From: Streptomyces seoulensis
GTDB taxonomy: Bacteria > Actinomycetota > Actinomycetes > Streptomycetales > Streptomycetaceae
Assembly: GCF_004328625.1 (NCBI RefSeq)
Contig: NZ_CP032229.1
Location: forward strand, 3,534,001-3,598,000
Reading direction: 5' to 3'
DNA: 64,000 nt
The notes beneath the pieces are model-generated. The model did not search any database, was not told the origin of the DNA, and was given only the letters and a program-made list of their open reading frames with translations. Shown here in pieces: positions 44,336-53,838 of this stretch. How positions within the stretch are numbered: position 1 is the first letter of the stretch; every line of letters begins with the position of its first letter. A program made the translations under genes and the position numbers.

Positions 44336-44791
44336 ATGGACGCGGTGGACAGGCAGCTCATCCAGGCCCTGAGAGAGAACGGCCGGGCCTCGTACGCGGA
44401 GCTGGGGCGCCTCGTCGGCCTGTCGGGACCCAGCGTCACCGACCGCATCAACCGGCTGGAGGCGGCCGGGGTCATCACCGGTTACCGCGCCACGGTGGAC
44501 GCGGCCTCGCTGGGCCTGGGCGTCACCGCGCTGATCGGCATCTCGCTGTCCGACGCCGCCGACCACGAGGACGTGGCCCGCAGGCTGAAGGACCTCACCG
44601 AGATCGAGGACTGCTGGTTCATCGCCGGCGACGACTCCTTCATGCTCAAGGTCCGCTCCTCCGACGTGGACGGTCTGGAGAAGACGATCCGCCGGCTGAG
44701 CGGCACCAAGGGCGTCTCCCGCACCCGCACCACCATCGTGCTCTCCACCAAGTGGGAGAACAGGGTCGGGGAGCTGCCCGAAGAGGTGTGA
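44336..44791 (+). CDS. Lrp/AsnC family transcriptional regulator
   Basis: A 151-residue regulator. The N-terminal winged helix has LIQALRENGRASYAELGRLVG and the recognition helix SVTDRINRLEAAGVI; the C-terminal RAM domain (about 65-150) is the usual effector-binding and octamer-forming part. ATG 44336 follows GGAAGG. It sits between ubiX and mqnE, all in one direction, so it may respond to an amino acid and tune menaquinone synthesis. That role is inferred from position only. Confidence 0.92.
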   Translation: MDAVDRQLIQALRENGRASYAELGRLVGLSGPSVTDRINRLEAAGVITGYRATVDAASLGLGVTALIGISLSDAADHEDVARRLKDLTEIEDCWFIAGDDSFMLKVRSSDVDGLEKTIRRLSGTKGVSRTRTTIVLSTKWENRVGELPEEV

Positions 44792-44851
44792 CAGCGGGTC
44801 AGGGGGGCCGGGGGAGTACGGTTGGGCAGGTTGTCGTGGAAAGGTGTGGGT

Positions 44852-46015
44852 ATGGACGTCGGACTCAAGCGCGAGCTGGAGGACAAGGTCCGCTCCGGTG
44901 AGCGGCTGACCCGTGAGGACGGCATCGCGCTCTACGAGTCGGACGACCTGGCGTGGCTCGGCGGCCTCGCCCATGAGGTGCGTACGCGGCTGAACGGCGA
45001 CGTGGTCCACTTCAACGTCAACCGTCACCTCAACATGACCAACGTGTGCACGGCGTCCTGCGCCTACTGCTCGTTCCAGCGCAAGCCGGGCGAGAAGGAC
45101 GCGTACACGATGCGCATCGAGGAGGCCGTGAAGCTGGCCACGGCGATGGAGTCGGAGAACCTCACCGAGCTGCACATCGTCAACGGCCTGCACCCCAACC
45201 TGCCGTGGCGCTACTACCCGCGCTCGCTGAGGGAACTGAAGGCCGCGCTGCCGAACGTCTCGCTGAAGGCGTTCACGGCCACCGAGATCCACCACTTCGA
45301 GACGATCTCCGGGCTGAGCGCGAGCGAGATCCTGGACGAACTGATCGACGCGGGGCTGGAGTCGCTGACCGGCGGCGGCGCCGAGATCTTCGACTGGGAG
45401 GTCCGCCAGCACATCGTGGACCACCGCACGCACTGGGAGGACTGGTCCCGTATCCACCGCCTGGCGCACGAGAAGGGTCTGAAGACCCCGTGCACCATGC
45501 TGTACGGGCACATCGAGGAGCCCCGGCACCGCGTGGACCACGTGCTGCGGCTGCGTGAACTCCAGGACGAGACCGGCGGTTTCCAGGTCTTCATCCCGCT
45601 GCGCTACCAGCACGACTTCGTGGACATGAAGGACGGCAAGGTCCGCAACCGCCTCCAGGCGCGCACCCAGATGGCGACCGGCGCCGAGGCGCTGAAGACG
45701 TTCGCCGTCTCCCGGCTGCTGTTCGACAACGTGCCGCACGTGAAGGTGTTCTGGGTGATGCACGGCGTGCAGACCGCCCAGCTCGCCCTCCAGCACGGCG
45801 CGGACGACATGGACGGCTCGGTCGTCGAGTACAAGATCACGCACGACGCGGACAACTACGGCACGCCGAACAAGCTGACCCGCGAGGACCTGCTCGACCT
45901 GATCCGCGACGCCGGCTTCCGCCCGGTGGAGCGGAACACCCGGTACGAGATCATCCGCGAGTACGAGGGTCCGGACCCGCTGCGCCGGGAGACCCCGCAG
46001 GCGATGCGCGTCTGA
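44852..46015 (+). CDS. mqnE: Aminofutalosine synthase MqnE (radical SAM)
   Basis: A 387-residue radical SAM enzyme joining the chorismate-derived enolpyruvyl benzoate with S-adenosylmethionine to make 6-amino-6-deoxyfutalosine. The cluster motif is CTASCAYC (Cys66, 70, 73), unusual CX3CX2C placed after the family signature NRHLNMTNVC. TEIHHFETISG and PTPR-like elements follow. ATG 44852 is chosen over upstream codons because similarity starts there. It is one of two radical SAM steps of the futalosine pathway in the window. Confidence 0.95.
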   Translation: MDVGLKRELEDKVRSGERLTREDGIALYESDDLAWLGGLAHEVRTRLNGDVVHFNVNRHLNMTNVCTASCAYCSFQRKPGEKDAYTMRIEEAVKLATAMESENLTELHIVNGLHPNLPWRYYPRSLRELKAALPNVSLKAFTATEIHHFETISGLSASEILDELIDAGLESLTGGGAEIFDWEVRQHIVDHRTHWEDWSRIHRLAHEKGLKTPCTMLYGHIEEPRHRVDHVLRLRELQDETGGFQVFIPLRYQHDFVDMKDGKVRNRLQARTQMATGAEALKTFAVSRLLFDNVPHVKVFWVMHGVQTAQLALQHGADDMDGSVVEYKITHDADNYGTPNKLTREDLLDLIRDAGFRPVERNTRYEIIREYEGPDPLRRETPQAMRV

Positions 46016-46053
46016 CGTCTCTGACGGCGGGGGCGTTGGTTGAGCCGGGGTCG

Positions 46054-46068
46054 AGGTAAGGATTACCT
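46054..46068. promoter_or_regulatory. IdeR/DmdR-type iron box
   Basis: AGGTAAGGATTACCT is nearly palindromic and agrees at 12 of 15 positions with the core of the actinomycete iron box (AGGTTAGGCTAACCT). It overlaps a -10-like TAAGGAT that lies about 17 bp after TTGGTT, and it ends 7 bp before the GTG of the acetyltransferase gene, so DmdR/IdeR bound with Fe2+ would block a leaderless transcript. Binding is inferred. Confidence 0.6.
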
Positions 46069-46075
46069 TGGCCCC

Positions 46076-46600
46076 GTGCCTCTTACCTTCACCCTGGACC
46101 CCGCCGTCACCCCCGAGCTGCGCGACGGCCTGCTCGACCTGTGGGCGGACGTCACCAACGCGGGCGGCGCCGTCGGCTTCGTGGCGCCCGCCACCCGCGA
46201 GGACATACGCCCCGAGCTGGTCCGCTCGCTGGCCCGGCTCGCCCAGGGGCACAGCAGGCTGCTGGTCGGCCATGATGACGAAGGCCGGGTCGCGGCGACC
46301 GCGTTCCTCACCTTCAACACCCACCGGCTGACGGGCCACTGGCTCTGGCTCTACACGGTGATGGTCCACCCCAAACACCAGGGCCTCGGCCACGGCCGGG
46401 ACCTGCTGGCGGCCGCCGCCGAGTCCGCGCGCGGGATCGACGGCATCGACGCGATACGGCTGGGCTGCCGGAGCGGACTGGGCCTGGAGCGCTTCTACAC
46501 CTCCTGCGGCTACCGCGAGGTGGGCCGGGTGCCGGACGCCATCCGGGTCGCGCCGGACGAGTACCGCGACGACGTCACCATGCTGCTGACCCTGCGCTGA
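46076..46600 (+). CDS. GNAT family N-acetyltransferase, probably iron-regulated
   Basis: A 174-residue GNAT. The acetyl-CoA loop is VMVHPKHQGLGHGRDLLAAA near 98-117; GLERFYTSCGYREVGRVP is the C-terminal strand-helix pair. Acceptor unknown. GTG 46076 is close to a predicted -10, so translation may be leaderless; an upstream ATG at 46040 would run through the promoter. The iron box covering this promoter suggests expression under iron starvation, so modification of a siderophore precursor or of an iron-related protein is possible (inference). Confidence 0.8.
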   Translation: MPLTFTLDPAVTPELRDGLLDLWADVTNAGGAVGFVAPATREDIRPELVRSLARLAQGHSRLLVGHDDEGRVAATAFLTFNTHRLTGHWLWLYTVMVHPKHQGLGHGRDLLAAAAESARGIDGIDAIRLGCRSGLGLERFYTSCGYREVGRVPDAIRVAPDEYRDDVTMLLTLR

Positions 46601-46694
46601 GCCCGCCCACCCCCTGCCAAGATCGGGTAGCGCACGTGCTTCACTGGACAGCGCACGCCTTTGGGGCCGAAACGACACGGAAGAGTGGATTGAG

Positions 46695-46982
46695 ATGCTC
46701 CGCTACACGCTGATGCGCCTCGGCGTCTTCGCCGGCTGCCTCGTGGTCGCCTGGGGAGCCGTCTACTCCGGGATCTTCCCGCGCGGCTTCGGCGCCTCCA
46801 ACCTCTTCTGGATCGTGCTGCTCGCCATGGTCCTCTCGGCCCCCATCAGCTGGGTGGTGCTGCGCAAGGAACGCGAGCGGGCCTCGGTCCAGGTGGCCGG
46901 CCGGGTGGAGCGGATGAAGGCCAACCTGGACGCCAACCGCAGCCAGGAGGACGCGGCCGAGGCGCACAGCCAGGCTTCCTGA
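46695..46982 (+). CDS. DUF4229 small membrane protein
   Basis: A 95-residue protein with two spans (LMRLGVFAGCLVVAWGAVY and LFWIVLLAMVLSAPISWVVL) followed by an Arg/Glu-rich amphipathic helix (RKERERASVQVAGRVER), as in DUF4229 of actinomycetes. ATG 46695. It stands alone between the acetyltransferase and the acyl-CoA ligase. No function is known. A 14-bp direct repeat (GCTTCCTGACTCCG) straddles its stop codon and the next 20 bp. Confidence 0.82.
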   Translation: MLRYTLMRLGVFAGCLVVAWGAVYSGIFPRGFGASNLFWIVLLAMVLSAPISWVVLRKERERASVQVAGRVERMKANLDANRSQEDAAEAHSQAS

Positions 46983-47226
46983 CTCCGGCCACGCTTCCTG
47001 ACTCCGTCCGCGAAGCGGAACATCCCTCACGAAAACTCCGGGACTGCACACACCCGGCGCCGGACCACCGCCCGGTGTGCACAGGGTCACCACAGGTGCC
47101 TCGTACGATCGCCAGCCTGAACGGCGGCGCACCGGTGCGACGGACGGCCGCCCTGAACGCCCCGGTGCGCGGGGCGCGTATGTCATGCAGCAAGCAGTAC
47201 ACCGCTGCACGTCCCAGGAGCCGCCC

Positions 47227-49191
47227 GTGACCGCCCTGTACCCCAACGCCCCCGTCTCACCCGCCCCGCACGTCTCGGCCCTCGACTACGACGGCCGCCC
47301 GGTGCTGGTGGAACCGGAGATCCGGCGCCTGGACGGGGCCGTACGGGAAGTGGCGGTGCCCCCCTTCGCGCCGCCGGTCACGCACGGCTCGCTGGCCGAC
47401 CTCCCCTTCGACAACGCCGAGGCAGCACCCGGCGCGGTCGTGCTCAGCCGGAAGAACGCCTCCGGCGAGTGGGAGGACGTGACGGCCGGCCAGTTCGCCG
47501 CCGAGGTGCTGGCGGTGGCGCGCGGGCTGGTCTCGGAGGGGCTGATGCCGGGCGAGCGGATCGCCGTCATGGCCCGCACCCGGTACGAGTGGACCCTGCT
47601 GGACTTCGCCGCCTGGGCGGCCGGCCTGGTCACCGTGCCCGTCTACCCGACCTCCTCGGTCTTCCAGACCCGCTGGATACTCCAGGACTCCGGCGCCGTC
47701 GCCCTGATCACCGAGACCACCGCGCAGGGCGCCGCCATCGCGCCCGAACTGTCCCAGCTCCCGGACCTGCGGCACGTGTGGGTCATCGACGAGGGCCATG
47801 TGGAGCTGCTCGCCGAGGCGGGCGCGGGCACACCGGACGGCGAGGTCGCCGTACGCCGGGGCATGCTGGGCCCGGACACGCTCGCCACCCTGATCTACAC
47901 CTCCGGCACCACCGGCCGCCCCAAGGGCTGCGCCCTCTCGCACGGCAACTTCTTCGCCGAGGTCGACAACGCCATCGAACTCCTGCACCCGGTCTTCAAG
48001 GCGACAACCGGCGACGAGGCGTCGGTGCTGCTGTTCCTGCCGATGTCCCACGTCTTCGGCCGCATGGTCGCCATCGCCTGCGTCCGGGCCCGGGTACGGC
48101 TCGGCCACGCCCCCAGCCTCAAGCCCGAGCACCTGCTGCCGGACCTGGCCGCGTTCAGGCCGACCTGCCTGCTGACCATCCCGTACATGCTGGAGAAGGT
48201 GTACAACACCGCCCGCGCCAAGGCCGAGTCGAGCGGCAAGGCCGCCGCCTTCGACCGCGCCGCCGCCACCGCTGTGCGCTACGGCGAGGCGCTGGAGGCC
48301 CGCCAGACCGGCACCGGCAACGGTCCGGGCGCGGCGCTGAAGGCCGGCCGTTCGTTCTACGACCCGCTCGCCTACCGCAAGCTGCGCGCCGCCATGGGCG
48401 GCAAGGTCCGCTACGCCATCTGCGGCGGCTCCCCGCTCGGCCGCCGGCTGGCCGCCTTCTTCGCGGGCGCCGGCATCGAGATCTTCGAGGGGTACGGCCT
48501 CACCGAGTCCACCGCCGCCACCACGGTCACCCCGCCGCTGCGCCCCCGCCTCGGCACCGTCGGCTGGCCACTGCCCGGCACCCGGGTCCGGATCGCGGCC
48601 GACGGCGAGATCCTGATCTCCGGCGACCATGTGCTGCGCGGCTACTGGGACCAGCAGGCGGGCGGTGTCGTCCCCGCGACCCGCGACGGCTGGCTGGCCA
48701 CCGGCGACCTGGGCGAGCTGGACGACGACGGCTACCTCACCATAACCGGCCGCAAGAAGGAACTGCTGATCACGGCGGGCGGCAAGTCGGTCGCCCCGGC
48801 CCCGCTGGAGAACTGGCTGCGCCAGCACCCCCTGATCTCCCACTGCCTCCTCGTCGGCGACGGCCGCCCCTACATCGGCGCCCTCATCACCCTGGACCCG
48901 GACGGCATCCACCACTGGCGCCAGATGAACGGCAAGCACCCGGTGCCGCCGGAACTCCTCGTCGACGACCCGGACTTGAACGCCGTGCTGTGGGCCGCGG
49001 TCGAGCAGGCCAACCAGCTGGTCTCCCGCCCCGAGTCCATCCGCCGCTTCACCGTCCTGCCCGGCGACTTCACCGAGCACACCGGCCACCTCACCCCGTC
49101 CATGAAGCTCCGCCGCGCCCGCATCCTCCGGGACCACGCGGACGCGGTGGAGGGGCTCTACTCGGGGTCGGGTCAGGTCACCGGGCCGTAG
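47227..49191 (+). CDS. Long-chain fatty acid-CoA ligase (AMP-binding)
   Basis: A 654-residue acyl-adenylate-forming enzyme. The P-loop is LIYTSGTTGRPKGCALSH, motif A5 is GYGLTESTAATTV, and TGDLGELDDDGYLTITGRKKEL carries the hinge Asp. The catalytic lysine is expected in the C-terminal HLTPSMKLRRARIL. The length and long lid resemble FadD15-type ligases. GTG 47227 with AGGAG is preferred; ATG 47182 in frame is an alternative. Its 3' end overlaps the converging methyltransferase by 14 bp. Confidence 0.9.
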   Translation: MTALYPNAPVSPAPHVSALDYDGRPVLVEPEIRRLDGAVREVAVPPFAPPVTHGSLADLPFDNAEAAPGAVVLSRKNASGEWEDVTAGQFAAEVLAVARGLVSEGLMPGERIAVMARTRYEWTLLDFAAWAAGLVTVPVYPTSSVFQTRWILQDSGAVALITETTAQGAAIAPELSQLPDLRHVWVIDEGHVELLAEAGAGTPDGEVAVRRGMLGPDTLATLIYTSGTTGRPKGCALSHGNFFAEVDNAIELLHPVFKATTGDEASVLLFLPMSHVFGRMVAIACVRARVRLGHAPSLKPEHLLPDLAAFRPTCLLTIPYMLEKVYNTARAKAESSGKAAAFDRAAATAVRYGEALEARQTGTGNGPGAALKAGRSFYDPLAYRKLRAAMGGKVRYAICGGSPLGRRLAAFFAGAGIEIFEGYGLTESTAATTVTPPLRPRLGTVGWPLPGTRVRIAADGEILISGDHVLRGYWDQQAGGVVPATRDGWLATGDLGELDDDGYLTITGRKKELLITAGGKSVAPAPLENWLRQHPLISHCLLVGDGRPYIGALITLDPDGIHHWRQMNGKHPVPPELLVDDPDLNAVLWAAVEQANQLVSRPESIRRFTVLPGDFTEHTGHLTPSMKLRRARILRDHADAVEGLYSGSGQVTGP

Positions 49192-49840
49192 GGCCCGCTT
49201 GAGCCAGCAGGTACGCCTGCGGGACGGGTTCCGTGGGGCCGGGTGCGCGGACCGTACGGGACGTGACGGCGAACCCGGCCTCCTCCAGCAGCGCGGCCAT
49301 GCGGTCCGGGTCGCGGCGCAGGAAGTCGAGGCAGACCGGGTGGCCCCAGGGCCGGTCGTGGCGCCGGGGCTCCGCACCTGCCTGGAAGGCGAGCAGCAGC
49401 TGCCCGCCCGGCGCCAGCACCCGGCGGAACTCGGCGAACAGCGCGGGGAGTTGTCCGTCCGGGGTGTGGATGCTGGAGTACCAGGACACGACACCGGCGA
49501 GCTGCCCGTCCGGGAGGTCCAGCTCCAGCATGGAGCCCTGTGCGAAGCGCAGCCCGGGGTTCTCGCGGCGGGCGACGGCCAGCATGGCGGGGGAGAGGTC
49601 GAGCCCGGACACGTCCAGCCCCTCGGCGGCGAGGAACCCGGTGACCCGGCCCGGCCCGCACCCCAGGTCGGCCACCTTCGCGCCCGCCCCCACCAGCTCC
49701 GCGAACACCCTCAGCAGAGCCCGGTCGAAGGGCTGCGCGAGATGCGCCTCCCGGAAATGATCGGAGTAGTCCTCGGCGATCGCGTCGTAGAACGTCCGGG
49801 TCGCGCCGAGGAAGTCGGGGGAGGCGGGGGAGTCCGTCAT
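49178..49840 (-). CDS. Class I SAM-dependent methyltransferase
   Basis: A 220-residue methyltransferase. Motif I is VADLGCGPGRVTGFLAAEG near 56-74, motif II GLDLSPAMLAVAR, and the post-motif WYSSIHTP occupies the substrate side. It belongs to the large methyltransferase 11 group, whose substrates vary; nothing adjacent suggests one. It converges on the acyl-CoA ligase with a 14-bp overlap. Confidence 0.88.
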   Translation of the reverse strand: MTDSPASPDFLGATRTFYDAIAEDYSDHFREAHLAQPFDRALLRVFAELVGAGAKVADLGCGPGRVTGFLAAEGLDVSGLDLSPAMLAVARRENPGLRFAQGSMLELDLPDGQLAGVVSWYSSIHTPDGQLPALFAEFRRVLAPGGQLLLAFQAGAEPRRHDRPWGHPVCLDFLRRDPDRMAALLEEAGFAVTSRTVRAPGPTEPVPQAYLLAQAGPTAR

Positions 49841-49990
49841 GGGGAGCGACCCCAGGGGGTCCGGGGAGTTCCGCGCGGCCGTTCGGGTGAGAACTCGGGG
49901 ACCGGAATGGCGTCACCCCCGGCGATCAATGCGCGGCGGGCGGGACGCGGAATTCGCCCGGAATTCATGGGAACGTCACGGCGAAAAGGC

Positions 49991-50023
49991 AGGAGCCCCG
50001 TCGCCGGAAGGCGTGGGGCTCCT
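49991..50023 (-). terminator. Terminator of the cold-shock gene
   Basis: AGGAGCCCC and GGGGCTCCT form a 9-bp stem with a G/C-rich loop that can pair further, 37 bp past the cold-shock stop on the minus strand. AAAA lies just beyond it on the plus strand, giving a short U run in the transcript. Confidence 0.85.
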
Positions 50024-50059
50024 TGGGTACTGCACTCAGGTTCTGCGATCAGGCAGTGA

Positions 50060-50263
50060 TCAGACGGGGGTGACGTTCTCCGCCTGCGGACCCTTCGGGC
50101 CCTGCGTCACGTCGAAGTTCACCTGCTGGTTCTCCTCGAGGGAGCGGAAGCCGGTGGCGTTGATCGCGGAGTAGTGAACGAAGACGTCGGGGCCGCCGCC
50201 CTCCTGGGCGATGAAGCCAAAGCCCTTTTCGGCGTTGAACCACTTAACGGTTCCGGTAGCCAT
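50060..50263 (-). CDS. Cold-shock domain protein (CspA family)
   Basis: A 67-residue single-stranded nucleic acid-binding protein. RNP1 is KGFGFIAQE and RNP2 is VFVHYSAI, both intact; it starts [14 protein letters not shown] as usual. It acts as an RNA chaperone melting mRNA structure. ATG 50263 follows AAGGAGGG. Its transcript carries a long structured leader (next entry) and ends at a strong hairpin. Streptomyces has many Csp paralogues, so I do not number it. Confidence 0.96.
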   Translation of the reverse strand: MATGTVKWFNAEKGFGFIAQEGGGPDVFVHYSAINATGFRSLEENQQVNFDVTQGPKGPQAENVTPV

Positions 50264-50446
50264 AAGCCCTCCTTGGGCCCAAAAGGGTTGCCCTGCTCCA
50301 GAACCTGCAAGTGCGAACGGTGCTGCACGACTGCATTCATCTGAAAACGACGAGAGCCCGCGGTCACATGCTCCGCAGGCTCTGTACTGCAAGGGAAACC
50401 AAACTGCAACTTGCGGCGAGCCTAGCACGCGGCCACCGGAAAGCAA
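50264..50446 (-). promoter_or_regulatory. Promoter and structured 5' leader of the cold-shock gene
   Basis: On the minus strand TTGCTT (-35, 50441-50446) and TAGGCT (-10, 50419-50424) are 16 bp apart and imply a leader of about 150 nt. The leader contains a near-perfect hairpin: AGAGCC-x-GCGG at 50353-50363 pairs with CCGC-x-GGCTCT at 50373-50383. Long structured leaders on cold-shock mRNAs often act as temperature-responsive or anti-termination elements (known for E. coli cspA); that role is inferred here. Confidence 0.6.
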
Positions 50447-50539
50447 TAGAGGTCAAGATCACGTCACCCGAATGTTTGAACCCTCTGCCGGAGGCACACA
50501 CGACGGGCCGGTCGGGGCTACGTAACGCAAGGGGTCTAG

Positions 50540-51397
<858 letters not shown>

Positions 51398-51452
51398 TCA
51401 CTACGCTGCGAGGGCGCGGCTTTACGGGGGAGCCCGCGGGGGAGGGGTCGCC

Positions 51453-53036
51453 ATGCAGCCGCTCGGAGCGGACGAACCGGCCGCCGTCGGACCGTACCGG
51501 CTGCTGGGCCGGCTCGGCTCCGGGGGCATGGGCCGCGTCTACCTGGGCCGCAGCGCGGGCGGCCGGACCGTCGCCGTGAAGATCGTCCACCCGCAGTACG
51601 CGCTGGACGAGGAGTTCCGGGCGCGTTTCCGCCGCGAGGTGGCGGCCGCGCGCCGGGTGGGCGGCGCCTGGACCGCGCCCGTGCTGGACGCCGACCCGGA
51701 CGCCCCGGTCCCCTGGGCCGCCACGGCGTACGCGGCCGGTCCCTCCCTCGCCCAGGCCGTCACCGCCCACGGCCCGCTGCCCGACCGCACCGTGCGGGCG
51801 CTGGGCGCGGGCCTCGCCGAGGCGCTGGCCACCGTGCACGCGCTGGACCTCGTCCACCGGGACGTGAAGCCGTCCAACGTGCTGCTCACCCTGGACGGCC
51901 CGCTGCTGATCGACTTCGGCATCGCCCGCGCCACCACCTCCGCCGCCTCCCTCACCGCGACCGGCGCCTCGGTCGGCTCCCCCGGCTACATGGCCCCCGA
52001 GCAGATCCTCGGCGGCCGCGTCACCGGTGCGGCGGACGTCTTCTCCCTGGGCGCGGTCCTCGCCTACGCGGCGACCGGAACCCCGCCCTTCCCCGGCGAC
52101 TCCTCGGCCGCCCTGCTGTACAAGGTGGTCCACGAGGAGCCGGAACTCGGCTCGCTGGACGGCGAGTTGCGCGAGATCGCCGCCGACTGCCTGGCCAAGG
52201 ACCCCGCCCGGCGCCCCGCCCCCGCCGACCTCGCCCGCCGCCTCGCCCCGCAGGGCGCCGCCGCCCTGATCACCGGCGGCTGGCTTCCGGGCCTCCTGGT
52301 CGAGCAGGTCAGCAGGAGCGCGGTCCGGATCCTCAACCTGGAGGCGTCCGCCGACGCGCCCTCCGGCCCGCTGGACTTCAGCAGCCCGGCGGTGCCGGGG
52401 CAGTTCGGCCCGGCCCCGGTGATGACCCCGGCCCCCGTGATGACCCCGGCCCCGGAGACCGCGCCCGGCAAGGTGAGCGTCAGCCTGGCGGCGACCTCGG
52501 CACCGGGGGAGCGGGGGCGCGGGCGCCGGGTGAGCTGCACGGTGGCCCTCGCGGTGGCGGGCGTGCTGGCGGCGGTCTCCCTGGGCGTGACGACCTGGCT
52601 GCGCCCCGACGGAGGTGGCGGCAACGACACGGCGGGCGGCGCCCCGACCCACTCCGCCCCGGCCGACCGGGCCGGCGCGATCCCGGCCCGCTACCTGGGC
52701 ACCTGGGAGGGCAAGGCCACCGCCCTGGACGGCGCGCTCCCCATGGGCACCTTCCGCGTCATCGTCCACCAGGCCACGGCGGGCAAGGAACTGGGCAGGC
52801 TCCGCCAGACGGACCAACTGGGCGGAATCTGCGAGGACATCCTCACCCTGAAGCAGGTGGACTCCACCCGCCTGTTGGCCACCTCCACCGGAGCCAAGTC
52901 CAACCACAAGGGCTGCGACCCCGCCCCGCACGAGATCCGCCTGACCCCCACCGGAGACGACCTCACCTACACCTCCACCGCGGCGGCGGAGGGCAACCCC
53001 GAGGCCCGCCTGTCCAAGGTGACCCCCGATGAATGA
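51453..53036 (+). CDS. Membrane Ser/Thr protein kinase (PknB-like)
   Basis: A 527-residue Hanks kinase. The Gly loop is GSGGMG (22-27) and the ATP lysine Lys43 is in VAVKIVH. The catalytic loop LVHRDVKPSN has Asp137, DFG is in IDFGIAR, and the activation segment ends GYMAPEQIL. A flexible region contains two copies of VMTPAP near 315-326; one span (SCTVALAVAGVLAAVSLGVTTW) lies near 355-376. The extracellular domain (about 395-527) has two cysteines and no PASTA repeats, so its ligand is unknown. It overlaps the peptidase gene by 8 bp. Confidence 0.93.
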   Translation: MQPLGADEPAAVGPYRLLGRLGSGGMGRVYLGRSAGGRTVAVKIVHPQYALDEEFRARFRREVAAARRVGGAWTAPVLDADPDAPVPWAATAYAAGPSLAQAVTAHGPLPDRTVRALGAGLAEALATVHALDLVHRDVKPSNVLLTLDGPLLIDFGIARATTSAASLTATGASVGSPGYMAPEQILGGRVTGAADVFSLGAVLAYAATGTPPFPGDSSAALLYKVVHEEPELGSLDGELREIAADCLAKDPARRPAPADLARRLAPQGAAALITGGWLPGLLVEQVSRSAVRILNLEASADAPSGPLDFSSPAVPGQFGPAPVMTPAPVMTPAPETAPGKVSVSLAATSAPGERGRGRRVSCTVALAVAGVLAAVSLGVTTWLRPDGGGGNDTAGGAPTHSAPADRAGAIPARYLGTWEGKATALDGALPMGTFRVIVHQATAGKELGRLRQTDQLGGICEDILTLKQVDSTRLLATSTGAKSNHKGCDPAPHEIRLTPTGDDLTYTSTAAAEGNPEARLSKVTPDE

Positions 53037-53745
53037 CGTCCTCCCCGTGGCGCTGGCCGCCCTGTGGGGCGCCCTGACCGGCGCCCTGCTCCCGAGAGCC
53101 GCGTACCGCTTCACGACCCCGCAGGGCACCCCTTGGCGCACGGCCTGCGAGGCGGACCACGTACTGCCCGGCTGGCTGGGCACGACACCGTGCCCGAGGT
53201 GCCCGCGCGAGAGAGCGGCCGCCCTCCCCCTCTGGACGGCCACGATCTGCGCCCTCCTGGCCCTGGCGACGGGCCCCCGCCCGGAACTGGCGGCCTGGCT
53301 GACCCTGACCCCGGTGGCAACCCTCCTGACCACGGTTGACCTCCGCGTACACCGCCTCCCGGACCCCCTGACCCTCCCCCTCACCCCGGCCGTCCTGCTG
53401 CTCCTGGCCCTGGCGGCACAGCTCCCGGACCACACCGGCACCTACCGCACCGCCCTCTACGGAGCCCTGGCCCTGGCCGCCGCCTACCTCGCCCTCCACC
53501 TCCTCAACCCCTCCGGCATGGGCTTCGGAGACGTGAAACTGGCCCCGGCCCTGGGCGCGGCACTCGGCTGGTACGGCTGGCCGACCCTGCTGCTCGGCAC
53601 CTTCGCCACCTTCGCCTCCGGCGCGGTCTACGGCCTGATCCTCGTCATCTCCGGCCGCGCGAACCGCAAGTCCGCGATCCCCTTCGGCCCGTTCCTCCTG
53701 ACGGGCACGCTGCTGGGCGTACTGGCAGGCGCGTACACCTCCTGA
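53029..53745 (+). CDS. A24 family prepilin peptidase
   Basis: A 238-residue aspartic membrane protease. The two catalytic aspartates are expected in TTVDLRVHRLPDPLTL and in SGMGFGDVKLAPALG (GxGD motif). About six spans are visible. CPRCPRE near 50 is a partial remnant of the CXXC zinc site seen in bifunctional PilD enzymes, but the methyltransferase domain is short. It would process Flp/Tad-type pilins. The start ATG lies inside the kinase gene, so synthesis is coupled to a kinase, an uncommon pairing. Confidence 0.88.
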   Translation: MNDVLPVALAALWGALTGALLPRAAYRFTTPQGTPWRTACEADHVLPGWLGTTPCPRCPRERAAALPLWTATICALLALATGPRPELAAWLTLTPVATLLTTVDLRVHRLPDPLTLPLTPAVLLLLALAAQLPDHTGTYRTALYGALALAAAYLALHLLNPSGMGFGDVKLAPALGAALGWYGWPTLLLGTFATFASGAVYGLILVISGRANRKSAIPFGPFLLTGTLLGVLAGAYTS

Positions 53746-53838
53746 CCGAGCCCCCCTCACGGCCTGAAGTCGGGTGATCCAGGACGCTGGCGTAGGCTGA
53801 CTGCGTCCGTCCACAACCCTTGACGAAAGGGACGCCCG

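Noticed and set aside
43901..46678. A 925-codon open frame on the minus strand opposite ubiX, the Lrp gene and mqnE
   Set aside because: It is antisense to four well-supported genes, its composition is that of a mirrored high-GC coding strand, and it resembles no protein family.
46983..47226. A longer N-terminus for the acyl-CoA ligase starting at 47077
   Set aside because: The added residues are Arg-rich and unlike the family; GTG 47227 has a good ribosome site.
47257..49494. A 745-codon minus-strand frame across the acyl-CoA ligase
   Set aside because: It is the shadow of a complete adenylate-forming enzyme on the plus strand.
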